44,452 nt of DNA from Candidatus Multiplicimicrobium inquinatum (GCA_002344825.1 DDUN01000029.1:1-44452); one strand, 5' to 3'; positions 31,838 through 41,269 are shown, counted from the first letter of the stretch. The notes: a model not told the origin generated them from the sequence alone. Numbers and translations are program-made.

Positions 31838-32721
31838 ATTTTGGGTCTGGCGACAATAGCCAATCGGTTCTGCAAATTGAGAAAGCGTCCTAAAAAAAAT
31901 CCCAGCTGAATTCCCTGCCTTAGCCATGGAGAAAGGGCATAACGCTCTAAGTCCGTTTCTGTCTTCCATGATTCTAAAATTGTCATGTTGCACTTAACCA
32001 GCAATCTCTTTAGGGTTTCAATTGAGAAATAGGATGTGTGCTCAACAACATACATTTTCTCCAAAGGGCCTCGAATCGCTCCAAAGCTCAGCTTATACAA
32101 TATACCCGCAACCAGAGAAAGCAGGCTTGGAAAACATGGTGCAGCAATCAACAAAACTCCCTGCGGCGCGAACATCTTCTTGCATAGCTCAATTAATTGC
32201 GATGGCACTTGAGGATGCTCGATCACATCCCAAAGCACAACGACGTCAAATTGGGGCATATCCCGGCTTTCAAACATATTCGAATGCATGGCTGCAATCC
32301 CCGCCTCTTTAAGCGCGGCTATATTTTCGGCACTGGAATCAAGTCCCGTCACGTCCCAACCGTTTTTCTTCGCAACTTTTAAAAAAGCTCCGGTCCCGCA
32401 GCCAATCTCACACAGCTTTCGCCCTGAAGTTATACGTCCCAATTTCTCAAGAGCCATTTTGTAGTCTTTATAGGTATTTGTCTTTTCATTTAACAAATCA
32501 AACTCATAGTACTTTTCAAGCACAGCATTAACTGACTTCAAAGACTCTGAGCTTTGATAAATTTCAATTTGCTGAGCTTCTGTCATCGAAGGGTCAATAT
32601 AACGAACAAAGCACTCCGGACAGTCATAAACTGAAAACTGCTCAAGCACATAAGTTGTTTTAGCAGGTCGAGCGGCCAAGCAAGCCGGGCACCTCATTAC
32701 AGAAATTAATTGCATACTCAT
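31834..32721 (-). CDS. SAM-dependent methyltransferase with N-terminal zinc ribbon
   Basis: About 295 residues. Two CxxC pairs (CPAC and CPEC, about residues 11-14 and 34-37) form an N-terminal zinc knuckle. The SAM domain follows with CEIGCGTGAF motif I (about 104-113), VTGLDSSAENI, VVLWDVIEHPQVPSQL and FAPQGVLLIAAPCFP. The combination is frequent in glycan methyltransferases of the Methyltransf_23 type. ATG 32721 has AAGG nine bases upstream; a start at 32727 has it too near. It is coupled to the GT-C gene downstream by a four-base overlap, so the two probably modify the same glycan. Confidence 0.86.
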   Translation of the reverse strand: MSMQLISVMRCPACLAARPAKTTYVLEQFSVYDCPECFVRYIDPSMTEAQQIEIYQSSESLKSVNAVLEKYYEFDLLNEKTNTYKDYKMALEKLGRITSGRKLCEIGCGTGAFLKVAKKNGWDVTGLDSSAENIAALKEAGIAAMHSNMFESRDMPQFDVVVLWDVIEHPQVPSQLIELCKKMFAPQGVLLIAAPCFPSLLSLVAGILYKLSFGAIRGPLEKMYVVEHTSYFSIETLKRLLVKCNMTILESWKTETDLERYALSPWLRQGIQLGFFLGRFLNLQNRLAIVARPKI

Positions 32722-32774
32722 GGTCATTTACCTTATTTTCTTTTAATTCTCATAATCTGTAAAAAGCAATTAAT

Positions 32775-34550
32775 TTAACGGGATTTAAATCGATAAACGT
32801 AATGGACTTTCCCTTGCTGGTTTTCAATCGTGGCAACAAGTTCGCTGTTTGATTTAAGCATGTTGATAGACCGTAAAGTGCGTCCCGTTCTTTCTTGATC
32901 AAGCAATACCATATAGCTTATTCCCTCCTGGCCCAGAAACTTCTGCATAGTCGCTAAATCTGAATCATATTTCGTTTTTTTCCAAAACTGAGGCTCGCGA
33001 ATCACGGGAGGATCAAAGTAAAAAAAACGAGATTCATCCACCAGTATTTTTTCACTAACTGCAATATTTGAGTTAACCCAATTCGAAACAGCCCAAGTAC
33101 GTTCATTCCGAGCAAGATATTGATCTTTTGTTTCCATTCCAAATAAATAACGGTAATCAGGCATTCCGTGATAAACAGCCATTCCTAATTGAAGCAGCAT
33201 TAGAAAGATAAATACACCACCAACCTCGACAAGCACTGCCGCGCTTAGCAAGCTCAAAAAGGGCACGGCCGGAAATAAGAATCTTAAATTTTGAGATAGG
33301 CCAAACCATAGCAGGATGGACAATACTGAGAAAACAATATATTTTCTTGATTTTAAATCAGTGACTCCAACCCAAACGTAAAATGGCACACATATTAAAA
33401 ATACAGGTCCGAGCCGCGCCCAACTCCCTCCAAACTTGTCGGGAAACATTGTCGAACGCCACAAAACTAAGAAAAAATCTAAAACACCTTTCCCCATTCC
33501 GGCCTTTGATAAATCATACTCTTTTGCAGTGCCTCCAAAAATTCCCGAAAAAAATGGATAAAATGGATTTCTTTCATAAATCCATCCCCGCAAATACCAG
33601 ATAGCGGAAAATAAAAGTGCAATGGAGCAAAAAACGATAAGCCCTCGAAGCAATTTTCCAAATGTAATCTTTTTTGAAAGCAAAAAGTACGCGCTGAATA
33701 TAAACATGATAAAAATATGCAATACAGCAAGATACTTAACACTTAAAGCAAATCCTGAAAAGACCCCGGCCAACGCCCACCATTTAAGCTTCCATTGATC
33801 ATCCATCGCATTAAAAAAAGAATAAACAGCAAACAACGCAAAAAAAGATAAAGCAACATCATTGTAAGGGATAACCATTTGATTAAAAATGCCGGGCGTT
33901 AAAATAAAAATTAATCCTGCTGTTAAAGCTGTCCTAAGCCCCCTCCACTTCAAACCGATGGCAAAAACACCCATAAAACACCCAAACCCGGTCAACATAT
34001 GAAACGCCTGAGAAAGCTCTGGTTTTTTAACTATGATTGCAAGCATATAAAACATCTGAATTAAAAATGGAAATAAGGAATTTGTAAGATACGGATAATA
34101 ATAAACCCCGCCATCCCTCGCGAAGCTTTTGGGTATAGTGAGGTGATAAGACATGGCGTCATGGGCTGTGGGAGGCACTTGCGTCAAAAAATACCCTAGC
34201 ATAAAGACAAAAACTGCAATGATTAAAAGAAGACAACTGACAGGATCTTTTTTATACAATTCAAATGATTCTTTTAGGACACCTCCACACCATTTAGCAA
34301 TCATCAAAATATATCGCGTTAGACATACTGAGAGAAAAATACCCACCCCGGTGAGTGTGGGCAGATTCATCATGCCGATCAGACCAATAAAATAGATAAG
34401 ATACGCAAGCAATCCAAATCCCAAAGCAAAAGCAAAAGCAAAACACTCCGTATCCAATCGCGCAAATTGAAAAAACAACCGAAGAATAAAAAGCCCCAGC
34501 GCAGCAGACAAAAGAATCGAGCAAATGATTAAAAACAAACTCATAACCAT
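32775..34550 (-). CDS. GT-C-like polytopic membrane protein (GT39/ArnT-like)
   Basis: About 591 residues with roughly a dozen helices. The motif THDAMSYHLTIPK-like AHDAMSYHLTIPK (D131) in the first large loop matches the metal/acceptor-site Asp of GT-C transferases, and a YNDVALSFFALFA helix, SVKYLAVLHIF and ARLGPVFLIC follow. The C-terminal 100 residues are soluble. It would transfer a sugar from a polyprenyl-phosphate carrier on the periplasmic face. The start is set at ATG 34550; an in-frame TTG at 34610 would add 20 residues. The 84 bases before ATG 34550 up to the YfhO stop are AT-rich with only a weak TTGATT-17-TATTTT pair. Confidence 0.75.
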   Translation of the reverse strand: MVMSLFLIICSILLSAALGLFILRLFFQFARLDTECFAFAFALGFGLLAYLIYFIGLIGMMNLPTLTGVGIFLSVCLTRYILMIAKWCGGVLKESFELYKKDPVSCLLLIIAVFVFMLGYFLTQVPPTAHDAMSYHLTIPKSFARDGGVYYYPYLTNSLFPFLIQMFYMLAIIVKKPELSQAFHMLTGFGCFMGVFAIGLKWRGLRTALTAGLIFILTPGIFNQMVIPYNDVALSFFALFAVYSFFNAMDDQWKLKWWALAGVFSGFALSVKYLAVLHIFIMFIFSAYFLLSKKITFGKLLRGLIVFCSIALLFSAIWYLRGWIYERNPFYPFFSGIFGGTAKEYDLSKAGMGKGVLDFFLVLWRSTMFPDKFGGSWARLGPVFLICVPFYVWVGVTDLKSRKYIVFSVLSILLWFGLSQNLRFLFPAVPFLSLLSAAVLVEVGGVFIFLMLLQLGMAVYHGMPDYRYLFGMETKDQYLARNERTWAVSNWVNSNIAVSEKILVDESRFFYFDPPVIREPQFWKKTKYDSDLATMQKFLGQEGISYMVLLDQERTGRTLRSINMLKSNSELVATIENQQGKVHYVYRFKSR

Positions 34551-34634
34551 GCCAACAATTCCGGAAAAATAAAGTTTTTGAAGTAAAAAATCAAAACAAC
34601 AAAAAACCAAATATAAAGCAAAACTTTAAAAAAC

Positions 34635-36899
34635 CTAGGCATCATAACGCCGCCGCAGCAAAACCGGAAAAAACAACAAGATCACCGCCAAACAAATGCA
34701 TGGCGCTACCCATTTTCTCCAAACAGGTTGATACTTCATCTCAACAAACCATTCCCCCTCACTTGGAATTTGAACACTCTTAAACAAACCGCGATACTTC
34801 CTAATATCCAGGGTAGCTCCATTTAGAGTTGCAATCCATCCGGGGTAAAAAACATCGCTCACAACCAACTCTGCAGAGCTAATTGTCTTCAGATGAACCG
34901 ATAGCGAATCCTGCTTATCGTTGAAGGAAATCACCTCCCCTGCTCCATTTTGAACTGTGACTCGGGGCTTTACATTTAAATTTCTGTATAAATAGGTACT
35001 CTCAGATTCTGCTACTTTTTGGTACCGATCAAATGAAAACAAATGGTCAGAAAGAATCCATTCCACGTTTAAAAAATCAAGCAACTCTGATGATTCTAAA
35101 AATTTCTCGCGACTTGATACCCGCAAAGAATTTGAATCATCTACATCACCCATTGCACTCAATCGATCATAAAAAGACTTCATGACCAGCGGACTATACA
35201 TTCCTACCAAGGGGCGACCAATCAAGATGTTATTATGAGGCAAAATCGGAAAATTCACCGCATCCGTTATCGTTCTAAAAGCCCGATGGAGTCTTCCATC
35301 GCTCGGTTGATTTTTAAGAAAACCGGTAACTTCCGAAGACGGAAGAAGAAATTCCTTTTTTTCGTAACTCCCTCGAATGCTTGTATCCCCAAATGTCCAA
35401 AGATTGACAAAAAGAATGCTAAAAACAACGCAAAAAAATAGCTTTCCATTAATTCTGCGTAAAACTAGAAAAGTAACGGCACTCCAAGAAATGAGAATAA
35501 AAAAAACAAAAATTAAGTTTTTAATCTCTAATGGAAATGTTGCTAAAAGAATAGCGTCATAAAGGCCGCTGAGCTTCTGATGATAGACTTCCATGGTATG
35601 CGGACGAATCGGCGAGCCCGCATAATGGGTTTGAATGTACTTCTCTGCATAAGTCAAAACAGGTACTTTTAATATTTGAAAGAAATAGTGGCATGCTGCC
35701 AATCCTAAAATTCCTACAAATGAAAAAAAACTCCATAGACGCCATGTTTTTTGATTTTTTCTTTGATCCTGGAGCATCCATGCATGCGCACCATATGCAC
35801 AAATAACAGCTCCGTAAAATCCAGCAAAATAAAGAAATTTTGTGGGAACTCGAAAACTTGAAAACCCAGTCCATTCTACACCCCAGCGATAAAAAGGATT
35901 AAATCCACCCAATGCTAAACTCAGCGCCATAACAAAACCAAAAATAAAATAACTACGCCCCTCGAGTTTAAAGCGGCGAAAAGCATGCATCAGAAAAAGC
36001 AACCCCAGTGCGCCAAAATAAAGCTCTGCGCGCAGAAAGCCATCCCAGTGCGGAAAAAAGAGTGTTGCTGCTGCCAGCGGATTGAATGATCCCACAAACG
36101 CAAATTCAATCGGAAAGTCGAAACGATTTGAAAACCGTGAAAGCTCCCAGGTTGCACCCAACTGTGGCATAGCGCACAAAACACCTAAAACCACGGCCGC
36201 AAACGCCACCGCAAGCCCCGACATCGCATCTTTGACTTTACCGACCTGAATTTTTAAGATCGCAAACCATAAGCAAGTGAATCCACAAAACGCGACAGAG
36301 TAAACGGCATATTGCAAGTAGCCTGCACAAAACTGAAAAGCAAAAACAAGCGCCAGCCAAAAAAGAAGCCTGTATTTTTGACTTTCAAAAATACGGAAAA
36401 TAAAATAGAGAGATAAAGGAAACCAGATCAGTGTTTTAAGTGAGATAATATTGTAATAGTACCCACCTTGAGCCGTTCCAAATAAATAGATTAAACATCC
36501 TAAAAATGCAGCAAACTTTGAGATTCCTCGGCTGCGAACCAGTAGATAAAAAAATCCCGCTCCAAGAACATAGTGAAAAAGAATGTTGTAGGTGTAGGCA
36601 AAATCAAACGGGAAAAACTTATAAAATAAAAAATTGGGCAAATAAAGTGCTCCAACCTGCCCTTCCGCTAAAAGCGGAAAACCGCAGCCAAACAAGCTCG
36701 TCCACCACGGCAACACGCCTTGGTTAAGCTGTTTTGCATAAAAAAAAGCCCATGGGTAATGCTGTTGCCTATGGTCGCCGCTGTAAAACCCTATTTGCAA
36801 ATCCAAGAGCTTCCAATGAAAAAGCAAAATAAGAACAGCCAAACCCAAAATGCATCCCCAGTCAAATTTATTCCATTTTTGATTCGAAATTAATAACAT
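34635..36899 (-). CDS. YfhO-family membrane protein
   Basis: A 754-residue protein with about 12-13 membrane helices and a C-terminal soluble domain. The SGDHRQQHYPW segment (41-50) with D42, WWTSLFGCGFPLLAEGQ, and the C-terminal VVSDVFYPGWIATLNG with VEMKYQPVW match the YfhO family (PF09586). In Gram-positive bacteria YfhO glycosylates teichoic or lipoteichoic acid on the outside; in this locus it may glycosylate a lipid-linked surface glycan. It is first in the 36899-23175 operon and divergent to the KdtX/WaaE-like GT2. Confidence 0.86.
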   Translation of the reverse strand: MLLISNQKWNKFDWGCILGLAVLILLFHWKLLDLQIGFYSGDHRQQHYPWAFFYAKQLNQGVLPWWTSLFGCGFPLLAEGQVGALYLPNFLFYKFFPFDFAYTYNILFHYVLGAGFFYLLVRSRGISKFAAFLGCLIYLFGTAQGGYYYNIISLKTLIWFPLSLYFIFRIFESQKYRLLFWLALVFAFQFCAGYLQYAVYSVAFCGFTCLWFAILKIQVGKVKDAMSGLAVAFAAVVLGVLCAMPQLGATWELSRFSNRFDFPIEFAFVGSFNPLAAATLFFPHWDGFLRAELYFGALGLLFLMHAFRRFKLEGRSYFIFGFVMALSLALGGFNPFYRWGVEWTGFSSFRVPTKFLYFAGFYGAVICAYGAHAWMLQDQRKNQKTWRLWSFFSFVGILGLAACHYFFQILKVPVLTYAEKYIQTHYAGSPIRPHTMEVYHQKLSGLYDAILLATFPLEIKNLIFVFFILISWSAVTFLVLRRINGKLFFCVVFSILFVNLWTFGDTSIRGSYEKKEFLLPSSEVTGFLKNQPSDGRLHRAFRTITDAVNFPILPHNNILIGRPLVGMYSPLVMKSFYDRLSAMGDVDDSNSLRVSSREKFLESSELLDFLNVEWILSDHLFSFDRYQKVAESESTYLYRNLNVKPRVTVQNGAGEVISFNDKQDSLSVHLKTISSAELVVSDVFYPGWIATLNGATLDIRKYRGLFKSVQIPSEGEWFVEMKYQPVWRKWVAPCICLAVILLFFPVLLRRRYDA

Positions 36900-36907
36900 A
36901 AGTTGTT

Positions 36908-36917
36908 ACAATACCAC
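36908..36917 (-). promoter_or_regulatory. Putative extended -10 promoter of the YfhO operon
   Basis: On the minus strand the sequence reads TGG directly followed by TATTGT (36913-36908), an extended -10 element of four matches in six. No good -35 is placed at 16-18 bases. The implied start point is about 36901, two bases before ATG 36899. The rest of the 79-base divergent region (36900-36978) is A/T tracts with no clear promoter for the plus-strand GT2. Confidence 0.35.
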
Positions 36918-36978
36918 GAAATAAAATCAAAAAAAACAACAAGTCCACATCTCGCGTTTTACTGAAATTACAAACAAA

Positions 36979-37746
36979 ATGTTAATTACCGCGGTTATTG
37001 CAACCTGGAATGAAGAAGCAAACATCGAAAACTGCCTAAAATCAGTGACTTGGTGCGATGAAATTATTGTAGTTGACGGTTCAAGCTCTGATAAAACAGC
37101 CGAAATCGCTAAAAAGTACGCAACCCAGGTTATTGTCACCGAAAACGCCCCGGCAGAAACTCAACGCCTTAAAGCACTCAAAAACCTTAAATCCGCCTGG
37201 TTTCTTTTGTTGGACGCAGATGAACGCGTCAGTCCCGAATTACGCCATGATATCGAAGCAAAAATTAAAAACCCGACAGCTGTGACTGCTTACTATGTGG
37301 TTCGCCGCAATTACTGGAATGGCCAAGCAATGCATCTTCACCATCCGGATTTGCAACTTCGTCTCTTCCAAGCACCCCTAGTTAACGCCTTGCCGAATAA
37401 AATTCACCGCATTCCTAAAATTGAAGGCCCAACCGACAAGCTTTCCGGAGAGTTAATTCACTACTTTTTTTCCGGTGTCAAAGACTATATCACCAAGCTT
37501 AACCGTTATACCTCCATTGAAGCTGAATACTGGTATAGCGAAGGCAAACGGATGAACGGCTGGGTTGGTTTTCGGTGTTTATGGATCAATCCAATCGGTC
37601 GATTTATCCAATTTTATTTTATAAAAAAAGGATTTCTGGATGGTTTTTTTGGATTTTTTTACTGTTTTTGCAGTGGTTTTTATGATTGGCTGACTGCTGT
37701 TAAGTGTCGTGAGTTCATTTCAACGCCTTCGGGCCCCCCTAAGTAA
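36979..37746 (+). CDS. Family 2 glycosyltransferase (KdtX/WaaE-like)
   Basis: A 255-residue GT2 with ITAVIATWNEEANI (3-16), EIIVVDGSSSDKT (28-40), LLLDADERV (77-85, DxD at 79-81) and a C-terminal domain of amphipathic helices including RLFQAPLVNALPNKIHR and RFIQFYFIKKGFLDG. This is the pattern of beta-1,4-glucosyltransferases of LPS core synthesis (WaaE/KdtX). Donor sugar is inferred from the family. It is a single plus-strand gene that converges on the UPF0104 gene with a 41-base gap and diverges from the YfhO gene. No Shine-Dalgarno sequence is visible before ATG 36979. Confidence 0.9.
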   Translation: MLITAVIATWNEEANIENCLKSVTWCDEIIVVDGSSSDKTAEIAKKYATQVIVTENAPAETQRLKALKNLKSAWFLLLDADERVSPELRHDIEAKIKNPTAVTAYYVVRRNYWNGQAMHLHHPDLQLRLFQAPLVNALPNKIHRIPKIEGPTDKLSGELIHYFFSGVKDYITKLNRYTSIEAEYWYSEGKRMNGWVGFRCLWINPIGRFIQFYFIKKGFLDGFFGFFYCFCSGFYDWLTAVKCREFISTPSGPPK

Positions 37747-37787
37747 GACTCAGAAAAGACTATTATGTCGCTTTTTAACCCGGCTCT

Positions 37788-38708
37788 TTAATCCGGATTC
37801 CGTTTGAAGAACTGATGAATAAAGGGAATGCCCGCGAGGCCGGGGACCAAATAACGCACTGTTGCGAAAAGCCCTAAAAAAACGATCTTTGAGGATGCGT
37901 CATAAGGTGAAAAAAGATAGATGAAAGCTGCGTCCCGAGTTCCAATCCCCGCCACAGTAAAGGGCAAAAGCCCAATTAAAATACCAATCGGAACAAAACT
38001 AAATATTTGCTGGATCGTCAAGACAGACTGTACCGCTAGCCCTGCGAAATAGAATTGAACCACATGCAAGGTCCAAAGCAAGAGCGAACCGGCAAACAGC
38101 ACTGCCAAGTTAGCAGGATTGGATTTAAGCCGCTCAACATAGTCATGAGAGTCGTGAAAGAAAGAGACCAACTTTTCAGAAATTTTTTCCGGAAGCAAAG
38201 GTATCCTCAACGCCCGAATCGGCAGCTTCAAAATAAGTAAAAAAACAGCAGATAAGGCCCCTGTCAGCACAAGCACCACCCACCCTACTGAATTCTCAAG
38301 TCCCATTAAAAAAACACCAATAGTACCCATCCAGCAAAGCGCCCACAGATCCAAAAATCGCTCAAATAAAACTTGGTTGAGCCCACGCTTCCAATCGAGC
38401 TGTCCGCTTTTAGCCAAATAATACGCCTTACACAAATCTCCCAGCTTTGAAGGCATAAAAACATTCAGACTGCTCGTAGCCAAAATGAGACGCAAAGATT
38501 CTCCGAAATCTGATTTTCTGTCATGGCGAATCATCCATTGCCAGCGCCAAGTGCTCAACAGCGTTTGCGGAATAAAAAATAAAAACGCAATCCCAAACCA
38601 AAACCAATTGAGCGCCGCAAGATGCTGTGAAAAAGCCGCGCGATCGATTTTGATAAAAATGACCGCCATAACAATCAGGCTGACAACAAGGGCAAAAATA
38701 CGTTTCAT
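37788..38708 (-). CDS. UPF0104 / lysylphosphatidylglycerol synthetase TM-domain protein (flippase-like)
   Basis: A 306-residue membrane protein of about eight helices (PF03706, AglD/LPG_synthase_TM). It has NVFMPSKLGDLCKAYYL (GDL..A..L motif, about 103-119) and the C-terminal LLPFTVAGIGTRDAAF. The family includes the membrane half of MprF and other putative lipid flippases. Located in an operon after a polyprenol-phosphate GT2, it may move a lipid-linked sugar across the membrane. Its ATG shares the TAATG with the preceding gene's stop. Confidence 0.9.
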   Translation of the reverse strand: MKRIFALVVSLIVMAVIFIKIDRAAFSQHLAALNWFWFGIAFLFFIPQTLLSTWRWQWMIRHDRKSDFGESLRLILATSSLNVFMPSKLGDLCKAYYLAKSGQLDWKRGLNQVLFERFLDLWALCWMGTIGVFLMGLENSVGWVVLVLTGALSAVFLLILKLPIRALRIPLLPEKISEKLVSFFHDSHDYVERLKSNPANLAVLFAGSLLLWTLHVVQFYFAGLAVQSVLTIQQIFSFVPIGILIGLLPFTVAGIGTRDAAFIYLFSPYDASSKIVFLGLFATVRYLVPGLAGIPFIHQFFKRNPD

Positions 38709-40315
38709 TACAGGCTATGCTCGTAAACCGCTTTACGGTCGCGCAAGATCTGCGGGATAAGATGATTCAGACAAACCCAGGAAAGAAGATTTCCGGGCTG
38801 ATAAGGCTGACTCGCCGCGATATAAATAAAGGTCGCATCGGAGGCAATCTTCAACTCAGAAATCGTCGGTGCATTTTTATCCATTTCAAATTGATAAATG
38901 ATCTTATGCGGATGGTTTAAATCAATTTCTGAAGACCAATGCAATCCCGCGGGCACTTTCTTCTTCAGGATTGCTTTCTTTTGAAGCATCTTACGGATGG
39001 TGTTTTCATTCATCCACCTTCCCGCGAAAATAAGAAATGCCCGGAAAAGCCAAAACGTCCAAGGAGTAAAAACAATATGCGATTGGCGAAACATTTTTCC
39101 TTGCATTTTCAGCAAACCGTTTTGAATCGAAAACTGCTCTACGGAGCCAAAAACATGCGAGGTAAAAACATTGTCTTGATCGTCTTTGCCGGTAATACCA
39201 CTATCAGAAAAAACGAGTTGTCCGTTTTTAAAAACTTTACCCGTGCCTTTCTTAACGGAAAAAAGCGCGACGTTTTTTCCATTTCTCGCGGAAACAAGCC
39301 CTGCCTCAGGGAAGAAATTTATTCCCGAGACTATAAAATCTGAGCGCGAATACTCTGATTCCTCGCAGTAATCATTAAAAGCTTGAATGTAATTGTAAAC
39401 ATAATGAATCATAATTCGGTCGTCATCGATATACGAACGCGTTCCCTGTTCGAGCGACTTCATAAAAGCACGGGTCGAGGGTAATGCATACGGCGAGAGC
39501 TGCCCAAAAAGCTCAAAACCATGCGGCATAAAATGAAAAGTATTGCGGCTTCCGTATTCTCCACCATAACTTCCATCGGGATGGATAAAGTGTGAAGCAA
39601 AGCGCACAGCACGTTGGAGCGGCTCGACTACCCTCGCATCACCCGAAAGCTGCCAATATTTTGCTAAAAAATCAATGGTAAACGTCAAATACCCAGGGTC
39701 ACAGCCTTCATATTCGGGAAACCATCCCTCGGAATTTTGAAGACTTAAAAGCTTAAGAAGCGCGGTTTCGGCATGAGACTTTAGCGATTCATCTCCGGTC
39801 AACTTATACACACTATAAACAGCTAAGACAATCAGTGCCTTGTGATTGCTCAAAGTACCCGACTCCTGCATTCCTTTTTCTGCCAAATTCAAAGCTCTTT
39901 TTTTAAAAAAAGGCATAAACTGGGGATGAGATTTAACTAAATCAAGTAAGCGGGCTGACTCAGCACAAGCATATAAGGAAAACGCCGCTGCACCAGCCGC
40001 ACGCTCATAGGGGAAATAGTCATCACAAGATCCATCTGCGTGAGCGGACTTAATCATAAAATCAATTCCACCGATCACAAGCTGCTTAATTCTTTCTTTG
40101 CCATAGATTGGGTTGGATGGATGATTAAGCTTGTATAACAGGGCAAGGGGCAGAACGGCTTCCTGAAACATACCGCTCGGAAAATCGGAGGTGCGGTAAT
40201 GCCAATAAGCCCGGTCAAAACAACCGTAGGTGGGACTGAGAAGATTACGATCCGCAATCTCCATCAGATGCGGCAAATATCGAAGAGCTTCCTTTAGATA
40301 AAGATCCCGCTGCAT
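38708..40315 (-). CDS. Unknown (alpha/alpha)-barrel-like protein
   Basis: About 535 residues, family not recognised. The N-terminal 330 residues contain repeated amphipathic helix pairs (GGIDFMIKSAHADGS, AEKGMQESGTL, LLSLQNSEGWF, RFASHFIHPDGSYGGEYGS) as in an (alpha/alpha)6 toroid of glycoside hydrolases, lyases or isoprenoid cyclases. The C-terminal part is beta-rich (ALFSVKKGTGKVFKNGQLV, VFTSHVFGSVEQF) with a short hydrophobic WTFWLFRAFLIFAG. No signal peptide. ATG 40315 overlaps the TGA of the preceding gene with AGGA five bases upstream. Possibly a heparinase-like or unsaturated-glycan enzyme, or a glycolipid-binding protein. Confidence 0.7.
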   Translation of the reverse strand: MQRDLYLKEALRYLPHLMEIADRNLLSPTYGCFDRAYWHYRTSDFPSGMFQEAVLPLALLYKLNHPSNPIYGKERIKQLVIGGIDFMIKSAHADGSCDDYFPYERAAGAAAFSLYACAESARLLDLVKSHPQFMPFFKKRALNLAEKGMQESGTLSNHKALIVLAVYSVYKLTGDESLKSHAETALLKLLSLQNSEGWFPEYEGCDPGYLTFTIDFLAKYWQLSGDARVVEPLQRAVRFASHFIHPDGSYGGEYGSRNTFHFMPHGFELFGQLSPYALPSTRAFMKSLEQGTRSYIDDDRIMIHYVYNYIQAFNDYCEESEYSRSDFIVSGINFFPEAGLVSARNGKNVALFSVKKGTGKVFKNGQLVFSDSGITGKDDQDNVFTSHVFGSVEQFSIQNGLLKMQGKMFRQSHIVFTPWTFWLFRAFLIFAGRWMNENTIRKMLQKKAILKKKVPAGLHWSSEIDLNHPHKIIYQFEMDKNAPTISELKIASDATFIYIAASQPYQPGNLLSWVCLNHLIPQILRDRKAVYEHSL

Positions 40316-40316
40316 C

Positions 40317-41174
40317 TCAATCCTGTTTGCGGTGAGCCACAATCAGGTCAGCGATCAAACCCAAACTAAAGACCATAATCGCGGTCATAAAGATAATAAT
40401 ATCGGATTCCTGCAGCGACTCGGTTGAAGCCAAACTCAAAACAGTCTTAATTACCCCCAACAAAAAAAGGATCCCCGCGGCGGGCAGAAAAACCCGCAAT
40501 GGATTGAAATACATCACCATACGCACAATCACATTGATGTAATTTGCCGTATCGCGAATCGGGTGAAACTTGGATTTTCCGATGCGCGGATGATAGTCGG
40601 TCGGAACATACTTTACCGCGTAACCATTGCATAAAAATGCCAAAGTCATCGTGGTCACGCAGGAAAAACCATTCGGAAGAACCCAGAGATATTTCAGCAT
40701 AATATCGCGCTTAAAAGCTTTCAAGCCTGTATTAAGGTCAGGGATATTCACCCCGGTCAAATAACAAGCCAGCTGGCGAATCAGCCACTTGGCGGGAAAC
40801 CTTAAAAATTTCAATGTTCCCTTTTCAGATGTCCGGGCCCCATTCACTTGGTCATACTCGGGAAAATGGGCCAGCATTTTAGGGATATCTTTGCATTCAT
40901 AGGTGCCATCCGCATCAAGCATTACAATAACGTCGCCCTCAGCGGCCTTAATGCCGGTACGCCGTGCCGCACCCGCCCCGGCGTTGACCGAACGATGGAC
41001 AACCCGCACGCCTTTTTGCTTGGCGATTTCGGGCGTCTTGTCCGTCGAATTATCATCGACGACCAAAATTTCATAATCATACTTTTCGCCGGCCATGGCG
41101 GATTGGATATCATCAATCACTTTTCCAATGGCTAGCTCTTCATTATAAGCGGGCAAAACAATGCTAATTTTCAT
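40317..41174 (-). CDS. Family 2 glycosyltransferase with C-terminal membrane segments (polyprenol-phosphate hexose synthase-like)
   Basis: A 285-residue GT2: ISIVLPAYNEELAIGKVI (3-20), ILVVDDNSTDKT (36-47), AGAGAARRTGIKAA, VMLDADGTYE (84-93, DxD 87-89) and a GLKAFKRDIM segment, then two membrane helices (about 220-275). This is the layout of dolichol- or undecaprenol-phosphate mannose/glucose synthases, which charge the carrier for GT-C enzymes. It heads the three-gene operon ending at 37788 and has a near-consensus promoter directly upstream. An adjacent GAGG five bases before the ATG serves as ribosome site. Confidence 0.92.
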   Translation of the reverse strand: MKISIVLPAYNEELAIGKVIDDIQSAMAGEKYDYEILVVDDNSTDKTPEIAKQKGVRVVHRSVNAGAGAARRTGIKAAEGDVIVMLDADGTYECKDIPKMLAHFPEYDQVNGARTSEKGTLKFLRFPAKWLIRQLACYLTGVNIPDLNTGLKAFKRDIMLKYLWVLPNGFSCVTTMTLAFLCNGYAVKYVPTDYHPRIGKSKFHPIRDTANYINVIVRMVMYFNPLRVFLPAAGILFLLGVIKTVLSLASTESLQESDIIIFMTAIMVFSLGLIADLIVAHRKQD

Positions 41175-41189
41175 AAAAACCTCGGGCGC

Positions 41190-41218
41190 ATTATAGGCAA
41201 GAATACAACTATTCTCAA
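41190..41218 (-). promoter_or_regulatory. Near-consensus promoter of the 41174 operon
   Basis: TTGAGA (41218-41213), 17-base spacer, TATAAT (41195-41190). The predicted start point at 41183 gives a nine-base leader holding only GAGG before ATG 41174. This is the best sigma70-type match I found in the window. Confidence 0.7.
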
Positions 41219-41220
41219 TG

Positions 41221-41235
41221 ATCTTGTCGCAAGAT
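41221..41235. promoter_or_regulatory. Palindromic operator between divergent promoters
   Basis: ATCTTGTCGCAAGAT is an inverted repeat of 6-bp arms around TCG. It lies between the minus-strand -35 (41213-41218) and the plus-strand -35 (41235-41240), touching the latter. A regulator bound here could control both transcription units. Confidence 0.55.
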
Positions 41236-41263
41236 TGACATTTTGTTCCGATTCCATTAGTTT
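41235..41263 (+). promoter_or_regulatory. Putative leaderless promoter of the plus-strand GT2
   Basis: TTGACA (41235-41240), 17 bases, TAGTTT (41258-41263, three of six). The predicted start point falls on the A of ATG 41270. No Shine-Dalgarno sequence precedes that ATG. Confidence 0.5.
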
Positions 41264-41269
41264 CCTTTG

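Noticed and set aside
37747..37787. Possible bidirectional terminator between convergent genes
   Set aside because: Only a short CCGG...CCGG pairing is present, with no convincing stem or T-run.
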